Source: Littorina saxatilis
Lineage: Eukaryota > Mollusca > Gastropoda > Littorinimorpha > Littorinidae
DNA: 64,000 nt
Reading direction: 5' to 3'
NCBI RefSeq assembly: GCF_037325665.1
Contig: NC_090251.1
Span: forward strand, 22,676,898 to 22,740,897
This document shows, piece after piece, positions 21,950 through 32,289 of the stretch. The notes under the pieces were generated by a model. The model saw only the letters and a program-made list of their open reading frames with translations, was not told the origin of the DNA and did not search any database. Position numbers and translations under genes: made by a program. Positions within the stretch are counted from its first letter, which is position 1, and each line of letters starts with the position of its first letter.

Positions 21950-22556
21950 GTTTGTGTGGGGAGTGTGGCCGTGGACTTATTTTTATGGAAAACTGTGCGA
22001 CGCGTGTGTGTTTGGAAATGTGTATATGTGCGTGACTGTATACATTATTACATGTGTGTGTGATTTCTGGCGTTACTGTGTGGGGTTAGAATCTCAAGCT
22101 TTTGTCCTGTTCTTCCTTGTGAAACGAAGAACATCACATTCACATCACATCAAACACTTCACATTAAGCCATGTCAATGTTGGGACTGATGTAGGGATTG
22201 TTTTGATTTGCTTTGGCTTGTGCGTGAACTTGCAGAATTGTGCCAGGTTGTTCTTTTGTGGATTGTATAATAATGAAATAATAATACACACCCATGACTG
22301 ATTCGGAGAATGATCTGTGCAACAGTGTGTATGTATTGTTTCTCTGTGGTGTGCATTGTGCAATGAGAATGTTATTCCCATAACTGCAAAACTGTAATAC
22401 AGTATCACAATTTGAAAGTCACTATACAAGAGCGACACACACATCATTTGCAATAGAACTTCAAACAAGAAGTCCCTTTGATTAGAGATCCTCTCTTGAT
22501 AGATCATGTAAGCCAGGGATGCGGAAGTGCAAACATTTTCTCTAGCCTGGTGAGCT

Positions 22557-22935
22557 TGTTACTTTTCTTATTCGTTAATGGGCTGAAACTCCCATGTTCA
22601 CTCATGTTTTTGCACCAGTGGATTTTTACGTGTATGACCATTTTTACCCCGTCATTCAGGCAGCATACGCCGATTTCGGGGGAGGCATGCTGGGTATTTT
22701 CATGTTTCTATAACCCACCGAACTCTGACATGGATTACAGGATCTTTTCTGTGCGCACTTGGTCTTGTGTTGGCGTGTACACACAAAGGAGGATAAGGCA
22801 CTAGCAGGTCTGCACACAAGTTGACCTGGGAGATCGGAAAAATCTCTACCCTTAACCCACCAGGCGGCTGCGGCCGGGATTTGAAACTCACGACCTTCCG
22901 AGGCCGATGTCTTACCACCCCACCAGTGCGCCCGT
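22557..22935 (-). mobile_element. tRNA-derived SINE, near full length
   Basis: On the minus strand the head reads GCACTGGTGGGGTGGTAAGA (A-box-like) and GGTCGTGAGTTTCAAATCCC (B-box-like, pol III). It is followed by CGCCTGGTGGGTTAAGG, a body with CTGGTAATCC-like text replaced by CTGTAATCCATGTCAGAG, TGGGTTATAGAAACATG and the conserved GTGGGAGTTTCAGCCCAT 3' domain. Fragments of the same family occur at 2768, 7549, 51,488 and 63,546. Confidence 0.8.
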
Positions 22936-23269
22936 CGTTGTTACTTTTCAAATTCACTAGTCCTCAGAAATGTCCTTTTAGCCTGAATTTAATTGGTTGG
23001 GTATTTTTCCCTGGGAATGTTCCAAACAAAAGGCACCAAAACCAGACTGTCTTCAACGAACATCAAACAAATTGACAAAATACTTGGAACAATCCTTTAC
23101 GTGTCAAGCAGTCGATGATTCAGTACCAGCTGTACATTTTTTCGAGTAGTCAGCCTGTGAATAAATTTCCAATACGCCCAAAAAATCCTCTGAGGCTGTC
23201 ACATCTGTGGCAGAAAGTTGAGGTGTCAGTGTAAGCTGTCGTATAGTTTTGTAATTTTAAGTATTCACG

Positions 23270-23463
23270 CACACGGCTTCAGATGATGCACTTACTGTCA
23301 AAATCCGAATATGATGTGAAAGCAAGAGTGAAGCTTCAAGCGGAAACAATTCACTGATGTATTTCGGTTCGACCTTCAACCTTTAACAACTGAGTTAGTG
23401 AACTTTCTTGTTCGTGGTCCCCACACTCGCACACACGCACGCAAGCAAGCACTTACACGCACA

Positions 23464-23465
<2 letters not shown>
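23270..23465 (+). repeat. segment shared with 55,310-55,530
   Basis: CTTCAGATGATG, GTGAAAGCAAGAGTGAAGCT, TCAAGCGGAAACAATTCA, CCTTCAACCTTT and TTTCTTGTTCGTGGTCC match, with divergence, the reverse complement of 55,310-55,530. In both places the segment ends in a CA-type microsatellite next to a CR1-like LINE. Confidence 0.6.

Positions 23466-23516
<51 letters not shown>
23466..23516 (+). repeat. CT microsatellite
   Basis: About 25 uninterrupted CT units, just upstream of the LINE 5' region. Confidence 0.95.
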
Positions 23517-23519
<3 letters not shown>

Positions 23520-24196
23520 CTTGGGAGAAGGAGGCACGCTTCATGTGCTCCGGCTTTTCAAACATCTGCTTTGCGCTACAGTTGTGTTTTCGTGTTTAAA
23601 AGTATACGAAAGTGACCATAAGGAATTGCTTAATCGACAGGGAGTAATCTTGTGCTTTGAATGTGAGGATTTCATTAATTATCTTCATCACGATGTGTAT
23701 TCTCTTTGTGTGATGCCCGATCGGACCGGGCGGTGTGACGCAATGCTGGCTCGCCACGCGTGTAGTGGAGTTTATCTGAGAGTACTGTCTGAGCAGCTTT
23801 CCTCGGGTCTAGACAGTCTGCCCAGTGTGTGTGTCAGCATGACGCAACTGACTTGTGGTGTGCTCTGTGGTCAGCCAGCTTAGCGCTGGCTGTACAATCG
23901 TTCTTACTTCCTCTGAGGAGGGGATTTTTCGTGCTCAGTGTCGTCATGCTCCAGTGATCATCTCCCCAGCTGTGGCGTGATTACTGATCGCTGGGCAGCC
24001 AGCCCTGCGGTCCCAGCCGATATCCTCTACGTCATCAGTCGGCAATCTGGCCAGACTCTACAATGACGTAACTTTTCCTCCAACGCACAAGGCCATGTGT
24101 GCGTGCGTCTATGTGTGTGCTACTGCTACATCTTCAGCCTACAACATCAACAACTCTGCCCTCCTCTGACAAAACACAAGGAGGGCAGAACTCACA

Positions 24197-26995
24197 ATGG
24201 ACTTGAACACCCTCACGTTTAAGTGGGACCCGCTGCTCGACGTAAAACTCGACCCCAAGCAGCTCTCATTCTGGGTCCCCAGTGACCTGGTCCCCACCAC
24301 GCGCTGCCTCCTGTACAGGCGATACGCTGTTGATCGGACCATCCACGGGGACACTGTCACCTGGCTCGATCGACAGCAGATACGGCTGGATGGCAGACTG
24401 ACGGTAAAGGAGATTGACGTCTCGCATGAAACCTTCTCCAACATCGACAACATCCCCACCCAACTACCTCAACAGCTCTTTACCTCTATCATCCAACTAC
24501 GCAGAGAACTGGATGATAACGGCAAAAAGGTGAAGAAATGCATCACTATCACGCTGTACTATACCACGGGCACCGTCATGGTACAAGGCAAGCAGTGTCA
24601 GACGTGGAAGCGTCAGGAATACGACGCCATGATCGCCTGCCTCAGCGCCCTGTTCGACAGCACCACCGACAACCCGCTGCTCAGACAACCCTCCACACTA
24701 ACAGCGCTTCTGGCCCCGCCCCCATCTGCACCAACTGAGCTCTCATCCGACGACACCCGTCGCTCGTCGTTCATGCTGGCACTTCCGGCTCCCAAATCTA
24801 CGTCAGCTAAACCTCCTTCAGACCCCATGAGTCGTCGCTCTGAGCGCCTGCGTTCCAGAGCCACTGAGCAGGAAGTGCCGGTCAGCCCTGACACGCCTCC
24901 CCTGCCTGTCCAGATTTACGGCTCTGCGCCTATCAGCACAGATCGGGAGTTAGATAGCACGGTGCAACCCAGTCCTATCTCTCCCACCCCATCTTCCCCA
25001 CCTGCCTCAACCACCCCATCATCTTTCACGCCCCCTACTGTCACTCTATCCTTCCCCCCCATATCCACCACCATCATCCATACCCCAGCCACCCACGTCG
25101 CTACTACTTCCACACACACCCCTCCCAACATCACTACTACTTCCACACTCGCTCCCACCGCTAGTGCCCCTGCCTCCTCATCTGCTGGCTCCCTCTCCCC
25201 CCTGCCAGTCAGTGACGTCACTGACCCTCCTGCCCGTGACTCGGAGTGTAGCGGTGACGACGAGGAGTGGTCTGACCTCGAGTCCGGTCATGCCTACGCC
25301 CCTTCTCCCGCTCGTCGCAAACATCGCCGCGCTGTCAGAGCCGCGCCACGTTCCAGTCCGCTGACGCTGTCCCAGGCCAAGCAGGGCCTAAAGACCCTAC
25401 ACCGCAGCGTCGGCAGTCTGCAAGCTCACCAAGCACAGTCCAACAACACTATCGTTGGCCTGCTGGGGGACGCGAAAGCCCAAGTGACCAATTCCTTAAA
25501 ACTTCACTTCAAGACAAAATGCACCAAGCTCGAGGAAACTGTCCGGTCCCTAACCAGTAGGGTCGAGGCAGTCGAAAGTGACAACAAAAGCCTGAAGTCA
25601 AAAAACAAAGACTTACAGTCGCAGATCTCTGATCTGCATAAGAAACTCAACAAGTCAACTGCTGGTGCTGCTAAACAAGGGAAAACAGTGGCCAGTCAGA
25701 CCGCCCATCCCCCACTCTTGAACTCACCCCCACCGCCCCCAGCCCAACCTCTCTCACCCCATGCGCACTCTAGTCACTCTCTCTCATCACCCGCAAATCG
25801 TTCCCCTCAAAGCCCCACAGATAACCCAAGTGAAGCCAGCTCCACCCGTGACCCCCGTACTGAGCTGTCTGACGCGCGGGTTCAGACCGGAAAAACCCAT
25901 GTCCTGCTAGGAGACTCAGTGTACCGCTTCATTCGGCCTGACCTAGTGTTCCCATACAACCAGGGCCAGAAGATCAGCGTGTCGGGCATCACGGTCGACG
26001 ATCTGCTGCACTGGCTGCGCTACATCCCAGTCAACAAAGAAGTGCAGCAGATCGTAGTCCACGTAGGCGTGAACACCTGCCTCACCGACGTTGTCACCGG
26101 CAGCAGGTGGTTGGAACTAAAAAAGTGGCTTAGAAAAGTTTTTCCCAACGCCCGCCTAGCCTTTTCCTCCATTCTCCCCCCTCTCCGCAAGAGTGATTCC
26201 CTGTGCAAAACAGTGGTCGAATCCAACATGCATCTTGCGGAGATGTGTGAGAGTGAGGGCGTTGATCTCATCGACAACACCTGCACCTTCCGCACTGCCA
26301 AGGACCTGCCTAAAAAGGCGTTGTACCACGACAATCTTCACCCCAGTACTCCCCATGGTCTGGCAAAGTTGACCATGAACATCCAGGCTGCTGTTCCTTC
26401 TCCTCACACCACCGACCGTAATGACAGGTCTGGCCAGCCCTCCGGTCTCCATAACAACAACTCCCCAGTCCGACCTTCCTATGCTCAAGCAGTACACGAT
26501 AGCCGTCCCAAGCGTGGTAACCCTCTACTCCCCACCCCAACAAGTGTCCCGCTGGGCAGTACAGACTCGCCTGGCCGGTCAGCCGGTCCTCCCAGAGACC
26601 GCTCGACCTGGTCCTCTCACCCCAACCAGGTCAACCCTCCCAACCCACGTGACCATCTCCTCCCCGGCAACCACTCTGCCTGGTCTTCTCGCCCCACTCA
26701 GGTCAACCCTCCCTACCTTCGTGACCATCTCCTCCCCGGTAACCACTCTACCTGGTCCTCTCGCCCCAATCAGGTCAACCGCCTCCAGCCATCGCCACAG
26801 CGGGGCTCTTCCAATCCACGTGACCGTCTCCAGTCCGGCCGCAATCAGCCTGATTGGCCGATCTCTGCTGGTTACCCCATTGCCCAGTCTCCACCCAGAA
26901 GAGATTATTACCCCACTCCTCCCCATCCGTCATTCAATGGTCCCGCTCTCCTTCCCATGCTGATGTCCTTACTGAGGGCACAAGCGTTATGTTAA
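24197..26995 (+). CDS. LINE ORF1: coiled coil plus SGNH-esterase-like domain
   Basis: This 932-residue protein is presumed to bind the LINE RNA and to act in the ribonucleoprotein. Residues 1-160 are a folded N-terminal region. Residues about 165-400 are Pro/Ser/Thr-rich and probably disordered. Residues about 434-488 form a coiled coil (KLEETVRSLTSRVEAVESDN then KSLKSKNKDLQSQISDL), as used for ORF1 trimers. Residues about 568-735 carry SGNH-hydrolase landmarks: LLGDSVYRF (G-D-S at about 572-574), VHVGVNTC (G-x-N at about 624-626) and HDNLHP (D-x-x-H at 712-715). Esterase-like ORF1 domains are known in CR1/L2-type elements. The C-terminal tail has three repeats of a TWSSRPNQVN-like motif at about residues 795-860. 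The start ATG follows GAACTCACA. The frame is intact. Confidence 0.85.
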   Translation: MDLNTLTFKWDPLLDVKLDPKQLSFWVPSDLVPTTRCLLYRRYAVDRTIHGDTVTWLDRQQIRLDGRLTVKEIDVSHETFSNIDNIPTQLPQQLFTSIIQLRRELDDNGKKVKKCITITLYYTTGTVMVQGKQCQTWKRQEYDAMIACLSALFDSTTDNPLLRQPSTLTALLAPPPSAPTELSSDDTRRSSFMLALPAPKSTSAKPPSDPMSRRSERLRSRATEQEVPVSPDTPPLPVQIYGSAPISTDRELDSTVQPSPISPTPSSPPASTTPSSFTPPTVTLSFPPISTTIIHTPATHVATTSTHTPPNITTTSTLAPTASAPASSSAGSLSPLPVSDVTDPPARDSECSGDDEEWSDLESGHAYAPSPARRKHRRAVRAAPRSSPLTLSQAKQGLKTLHRSVGSLQAHQAQSNNTIVGLLGDAKAQVTNSLKLHFKTKCTKLEETVRSLTSRVEAVESDNKSLKSKNKDLQSQISDLHKKLNKSTAGAAKQGKTVASQTAHPPLLNSPPPPPAQPLSPHAHSSHSLSSPANRSPQSPTDNPSEASSTRDPRTELSDARVQTGKTHVLLGDSVYRFIRPDLVFPYNQGQKISVSGITVDDLLHWLRYIPVNKEVQQIVVHVGVNTCLTDVVTGSRWLELKKWLRKVFPNARLAFSSILPPLRKSDSLCKTVVESNMHLAEMCESEGVDLIDNTCTFRTAKDLPKKALYHDNLHPSTPHGLAKLTMNIQAAVPSPHTTDRNDRSGQPSGLHNNNSPVRPSYAQAVHDSRPKRGNPLLPTPTSVPLGSTDSPGRSAGPPRDRSTWSSHPNQVNPPNPRDHLLPGNHSAWSSRPTQVNPPYLRDHLLPGNHSTWSSRPNQVNRLQPSPQRGSSNPRDRLQSGRNQPDWPISAGYPIAQSPPRRDYYPTPPHPSFNGPALLPMLMSLLRAQALC

Positions 26996-27568
26996 TTGTG
27001 GGTGTTGTGCGTGTATGTGTGTGCGTGTGTGTGTGTTTGTGTGTGTCTATGTATGAGTGTTTACGAAATAGCAGTTCATCATGAATGTGTGTCTGTTCGT
27101 ACGTACCTTGGCCGTGCGTAATTCCTAGTGACTAAATTGTCTTCCTTCGTGAAAATTGCAAGTTTAATTTCTGGAGTGAACTTATTTTAAGGATATTGTT
27201 CGTCTGCCTCATGTGCTTACCGGTATCTATTTTGAACTCCACAATGGACTATATTACATGGTAATTCAGTTCTCCTCGTGAACACTGATGGTAACCATTG
27301 TGTTTTATTTTGACTTGATCGGACCCACTGACTTTGAGTGACCATTGTGTTTTAATTGACTTGGTCGGATCCGTGTGACCGTGTGACCATAGCGATCAAA
27401 GTGCCTTTATTAGTTACACTTGCACGCTGAATGTTTTATTATGTTTTTACCGACAGCCATTGCTAGTGATTTTAATTAGCTGCTGCCGTATTTCTTGAGT
27501 TGTTCTTGCTTATTTGCTTTAATTCTTTGTTTGAAGTTTTCGTGTATTCCTTCTTCTTGTGTTTGATA

Positions 27569-30370
27569 ATGCTGCATGTTGGTCATTTAAATGTTTACCA
27601 TCTAGATGCCAAAGTACAAGACATATGCAATTTTCTACACAGCGCAACCCCCGTGTACCACTTATACGGCATCACCGAATCACGCTTACACGACAGCATC
27701 CCCGATACCCGCATCCGTATCCCTGAGTATGACGTCATACGTCGTGATTCCCGTCGTACGGGTGAAAATGGCATCGCTGCTTACATCCACTCTTCCATTG
27801 TTCAATACACGCGTAGAAGACCTGACTTAGAACACAAAGACATTGAATGCATGTGGCTAGAGTTTAAACTAAAGGAAACAGCCCCTTCTACTCTTGTTTG
27901 TTTTCTTTACAGAAACCCTTCTGCCATTGGTGACTGGTACGATGACCTTATCGAGATGATAGATACAGTGTATAAATGTAAACCTCACGCAGACATCCTG
28001 TTACTCGGGGACTTTAATATTGACTTATTAAAACCTCAGCCTCGATGGGATGGGATTGTATCATCACTAGGTTTCAAGCAGCTTATAACTTTACCTACTA
28101 GAGTCACAGAAACTTCATCTACTTTGCTTGATCACATCTACTCAAACAACCACTCCTCAGTACTAAATGCTTCACTCGCAGATCTTAGCATTAGTGATCA
28201 TTCTCCAATATTCTGTACTAAAACCACTAAAATGCCAAAATCAAATCATAAAGGTCACACAGTCATATCTTTTCGATCCTTTAAAAATTTTGATCGTGAT
28301 TCCTTCCTGTCCGATCTCAACGTAGCACGATTTGACCAAGTTTTCAACCACACGGTCCCTGATCAAGCATTAGAATGTTGGTATGACACCCTACTACCTA
28401 TAATAAACAAGCACGCACCTATAAAGAAAATGAGAGTAAAACATCCTAAACTTCCACCCTGGATGTCCAATAAAATAACTGAAGCCATGGATCAGCGTGA
28501 CCTGTTAAAAAAAGCTAAACAGTTCCAAGATTATAAAACAGCTAGAAATAGGTTAAAAAACATGGTTCGTGACTCAAAGAAAGCTTACTTTAATAAACTC
28601 GTTGAGAATAACCGGGATATCTCGCAGATCTGGCGTGCACTAAATTCACTCATCAGAGGTTCCACCTCTAACTCCACCCAGATCCCCCGTCACTTAACGC
28701 CAGACATCTTTAACTCTCACTTTTCGTCTGTAGCTACCTCTCTTAGCAACCCTGACAATGCCTCTCCCAACAACTCTGACAATCTATCCCTCTACTGCAA
28801 ACAAAAGACGGCGAATAAAGCACCCTTTCAAATCCCACCCATTGCAGTGCACGAATTAGGACGACTGATTTCACAACTTCAGAACAAAAAATCTTCAGGA
28901 CCTGATGAAATCAGCAACCACTTATTAAAACTCTCCCTTCCTTACACAGTTGACTCTCTCACATATATCTTTAATCTCTGCATACAGCGCAACACCTTTC
29001 CGCAAGCACTAAAGAAAGCTAAAGTTATTCCTCTCCCCAAATCCAAAAACACTTCTGATATTAGCAACTACCGCCCTATTTCCTTACTCTCAGTACTATC
29101 AAAGCTTCTTGAAAGACATATTCACATTAATCTCACAAAATACATGGACCGTTTGGCCCTTTTCCACCCCTTGCAGTCTGGTTTCCGCAGTAACCACTCA
29201 TGTTCTACTGCGCTCTCGCTTTTGACAGACAAATGTCTGTCAGCCATAAATTCCTCCCAGCTCTCTGGGGTCGTATACTTAGATTTTTCTAAGGCCTTTG
29301 ACCTCGTTGATCATAAAATTCTCCTCAACAAATTATCACTATATCTCAATGGATCTGACTCTCTGTCTTTCTTTCAGTCTTTCCTTGAAAACCGATCGCA
29401 ACAAGTCTATGTACATGGTGCGTACTCAAGAGAGGAGTCCGTGTTATATGGAGTACCCCAGGGCTCTGTCTTAGGTCCTATTCTTTTCTGTATTTACGTT
29501 AATGACCTTCCACTTCACTTCTCTGACAACTCAGTAGAATGCCACATGCTCGCTGATGACACAACACTACGGACACAAAATAGACGTCTTGAAAATATTC
29601 AACAATCTCTTCAGCACACCCTTAGAGACATCTCACAATGGTGCTCTGAAAACAACATGGTCCTAAACCCTCTGAAATCTAAATCAATGGTAATTACAAC
29701 GCGCCAGAAGCATCAGTTGTCCCCCCTCTCACTAGATCTCACCATCAACGGAAACTCAATAGAAAAGGTTAGCGAACACAAACTGCTAGGCGTGATTATC
29801 GATGATAAGCTTAGGTGGCATTCCCACATTGAACATCTGTGTAAACGCGTTTCAAGAAATTTATTCCTACTTTCAAAACTTCAGTCAGTCATAACTTTAG
29901 ACGCCCGAAAAATGTTCTACAACGCCCACATCAAACCTCACATTGATTATGCCTCTGTCATCTGGGATGGCTGTAGTGATGCATTATTCAAAACTATAAA
30001 TTCTCGTCATCGTAGGTCAGCTAAACTCATTCTGCCTGACCCATCACTAACTACTGACGCAAAACTGACAGCCCTCAATATACCTCAACTTAAACAACAG
30101 CTTTTATTTAATAAATCAGTTTTCATGCACAAGATCCTACATGACCAAGCACCCGAATATCTAACTCACTTGTTTCAATCAACACCTTCTCGGTATTCCA
30201 CTTTCAAGCATAATCTGGCCTGCCCGAAGCCACGCATTGACATATTTAAAACTAGTCTTTCATACTCGGGAGCTTATGTCTGGAACTCCCTACCTACATG
30301 CTTAAAATCGACCAGTAACCTTAAAACATTCAAAACACATCTGCAAAAATACATTCAAACATCACTTTAA
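27569..30370 (+). CDS. LINE ORF2: endonuclease-reverse transcriptase
   Basis: The protein is about 933 residues from the ATG at 27,569; an in-frame ATG at 27,500 adds 23 hydrophobic residues and is less likely. It nicks target DNA and reverse-transcribes the LINE RNA in place. Endonuclease landmarks are GHLNVYHL at the N-terminus, GITESRL, LLLGDFNIDLL (about residue 145) and SDHSPI (about 210). Reverse-transcriptase landmarks are YRPISLLSVLSKLLER, SGFRSNHSCSTAL, YLDFSKAFDLVDHK (about 570), GVPQGSVLGPILFCIYVNDL, MLADDTTL with the catalytic D-D pair (about 662) and KLLGVIIDDKLRW. The C-terminus ends LKTFKTHLQKYIQTSL. All blocks expected for a CR1/L2 ORF2 are present without interruption. Confidence 0.92.
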   Translation: MLHVGHLNVYHLDAKVQDICNFLHSATPVYHLYGITESRLHDSIPDTRIRIPEYDVIRRDSRRTGENGIAAYIHSSIVQYTRRRPDLEHKDIECMWLEFKLKETAPSTLVCFLYRNPSAIGDWYDDLIEMIDTVYKCKPHADILLLGDFNIDLLKPQPRWDGIVSSLGFKQLITLPTRVTETSSTLLDHIYSNNHSSVLNASLADLSISDHSPIFCTKTTKMPKSNHKGHTVISFRSFKNFDRDSFLSDLNVARFDQVFNHTVPDQALECWYDTLLPIINKHAPIKKMRVKHPKLPPWMSNKITEAMDQRDLLKKAKQFQDYKTARNRLKNMVRDSKKAYFNKLVENNRDISQIWRALNSLIRGSTSNSTQIPRHLTPDIFNSHFSSVATSLSNPDNASPNNSDNLSLYCKQKTANKAPFQIPPIAVHELGRLISQLQNKKSSGPDEISNHLLKLSLPYTVDSLTYIFNLCIQRNTFPQALKKAKVIPLPKSKNTSDISNYRPISLLSVLSKLLERHIHINLTKYMDRLALFHPLQSGFRSNHSCSTALSLLTDKCLSAINSSQLSGVVYLDFSKAFDLVDHKILLNKLSLYLNGSDSLSFFQSFLENRSQQVYVHGAYSREESVLYGVPQGSVLGPILFCIYVNDLPLHFSDNSVECHMLADDTTLRTQNRRLENIQQSLQHTLRDISQWCSENNMVLNPLKSKSMVITTRQKHQLSPLSLDLTINGNSIEKVSEHKLLGVIIDDKLRWHSHIEHLCKRVSRNLFLLSKLQSVITLDARKMFYNAHIKPHIDYASVIWDGCSDALFKTINSRHRRSAKLILPDPSLTTDAKLTALNIPQLKQQLLFNKSVFMHKILHDQAPEYLTHLFQSTPSRYSTFKHNLACPKPRIDIFKTSLSYSGAYVWNSLPTCLKSTSNLKTFKTHLQKYIQTSL

Positions 30371-31238
30371 TGTAATGTGCCTGGTTGCTCAAACGTATGT
30401 GTGCCTTTTATCCTTCTGAAAATGTGCATGTATGTGTCTTGCGTCAACTTGGTGTGATAAGAATACATTCTCGTGTATTACTCCTTCTAGTATCTAAGAT
30501 AGTATTACTGCATTTTATATTGGCATGGTGATTCCTTCATAATCTAAGATGGTATATATTAGGTCATGAACGGGTTTTTTTTTTATTTTTATTTATTTTT
30601 TTTATTTTTTTATTTTTTTTTTAACTTTGCTACCTGATCCTTTATTTGGTTAGTGTGTCGTGTTATGTTGGCTTGCCTTATAAGTTAGTTGATCTTCTGT
30701 GTGTGTGTGCGTGTGCGTGTGCGTGTATATATATGTGTGTGTGTGTGTTCTGATAATGTATGGTTGTATATCTGTATATCACATGTCGATAAAAAATGAT
30801 CTTATTCTTATATTACTATTATTGCGTGTGTCTGCGTTTCATCATAAAAAGTTTGTTCCTATGTATTCCCATTTCGATTATAACCATTTTGCTTAGATCA
30901 GGACTAGCTGTAAGAAAGGTCCTACGGACCTAATGCTATCTTTCCTGTAATAAAGTTCAATGTTTCAATGTTTCAATGTTTCAATGTTTCAGTCTCTGTT
31001 TGAGTCTCTCCCCCTCTCTCTTAGCCTCTGCCCCCCGAAAACTTTCTCTCTCTCTCTGTCTGTCGGTCTGTGTACCATCGGCTACACCGTACCTTCTTCA
31101 GTGTGTATCAATGTGTGATCGAGTGCCGTATTTATGGTATAGCGACAATCATTAACAGTAATCCGGCCTCTGTGCGAACACCTGTGGACTGAACAAAAGC
31201 CGGTACACTGAAAAGCCAGGTAAACTCATTTCTGTTTT

Positions 31239-31335
31239 CCCCACAGGAGCTTGTATCAAAGCGCCGGTCGGCTACTATTATTACTCTAAGGATAAAGGAC
31301 TAATAATACAAATCCACCGGCACAAGCTCCTGGGG
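31239..31335. repeat. short palindromic element
   Basis: CCCCACAGGAGCTTGT with CGCCGGT is mirrored by ACCGGCACAAGCTCCTGGGG about 50 bp later, giving an imperfect hairpin of about 97 bp. It has MITE-like form and no coding potential. Confidence 0.55.
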
Positions 31336-31536
31336 TTTTTCCCTGAGACATACCTCCCACGTCTTCTTTACAACACACAGTGATTAGCATGTCCGCTTTT
31401 GGAGTGTATGATGCTATTAATAGCTGTTAACTAAACGCACAGTTAACCCATCGATGAACGACTTTAAAAAAAGATAAATACCAAAACGAATGAATGAATC
31501 AAACAATCCCAACGAAAGCAAAGACATTTCACTTAT

Positions 31537-31537
<1 letters not shown>

Positions 31538-31606
<69 letters not shown>

Positions 31607-31701
31607 AGTCTCTCAGTTGTTCATGCCTCTTGGCTTCCTCCCGCAAGTTTTTGTGTATTTACACAAAAGGGGGCGGGGATTGTAAAGAAGAGAGTAGGTG
31701 G

Positions 31702-31732
<31 letters not shown>
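31538..31732 (+). repeat. CT run and poly-G run
   Basis: About 33 CT units (31,538-31,603) and an uninterrupted G run of about 30 (31,702-31,732) flank a short unique spacer. Frames across them are artefacts. The region 31,740-34,137 shows no clear gene. Confidence 0.9.
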
Positions 31733-32235
31733 CGTTGACCGTGAACAAAAATATGGAGAGACTGAGTTGGCCGGGCCCGGTCAGAAACTACTATATAAAG
31801 TTTCTGAGCGGAACGCAATTTACACACATGTAAACATGTGAAATAATTCCTAACAAGGATTATTTCTTATTTTACACAGACTGTCTGCTGTGGCATTTAG
31901 CTTATCATTCAAGAGGTGACTAAACTAAAAGGGACACAACTACGCTTATTATTTTGACATGTATTTCAGTGGGTTACTTCCCTTGACTTAAATTAACTAC
32001 TTGTTGTCATGTTCTGGTTATTGCAATTATCAAGTTATAAAATAGAAGTAGTGATGAGAAAATTATCAGAAGTATCTGAAAGTCATTGGTTACATTTAAG
32101 GAATATTTAGATGTTGAAATTATATTTTTAACTATGAAGATATATTACTTATGATGAAACCACCTTCCAACTTTTTGAGTTCCCATGTCTGGAAGTGGGG
32201 TTTCTCTCTTTTTGATGGATGATGTTCTGAGAGAG

Positions 32236-32289
32236 ATGGCACCGGCTTCGGGTGGCCAGAACATGGGGGTTAAAGTGCTCCTAATTCAG
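32236..32289 (+). other. possible short 5' coding exon
   Basis: ATG at 32,236 opens MAPASGGQNMGVKVLLIQ, followed immediately by the strong donor CAG/GTAAGAG. No downstream partner exon was identified. It could be chance. Confidence 0.15.

Larger units (their letters stand above)
23520..30991 (+). mobile_element. CR1/L2-group LINE with both frames open
   Basis: The element consists of a 5' region (boundary uncertain, about 23,520-24,196), ORF1 (24,197-26,995), a spacer with a GT run near 27,010-27,045, ORF2 (27,569-30,370), a 3' untranslated region, and a tail of about four TTCAATGT units ending near 30,991. Two complete ORFs, coiled-coil plus esterase-like domain in ORF1, apurinic-type endonuclease plus reverse transcriptase in ORF2 and a short-unit 3' repeat instead of poly(A) fit the CR1/L2 lineage. 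No stop or frameshift is seen in either ORF, so this copy appears recent and may be competent. Confidence 0.85.

Noticed and set aside
24613-26926. Antisense open frames across LINE ORF1
   Set aside because: They mirror the strong codon bias of ORF1 and have no motifs of their own.
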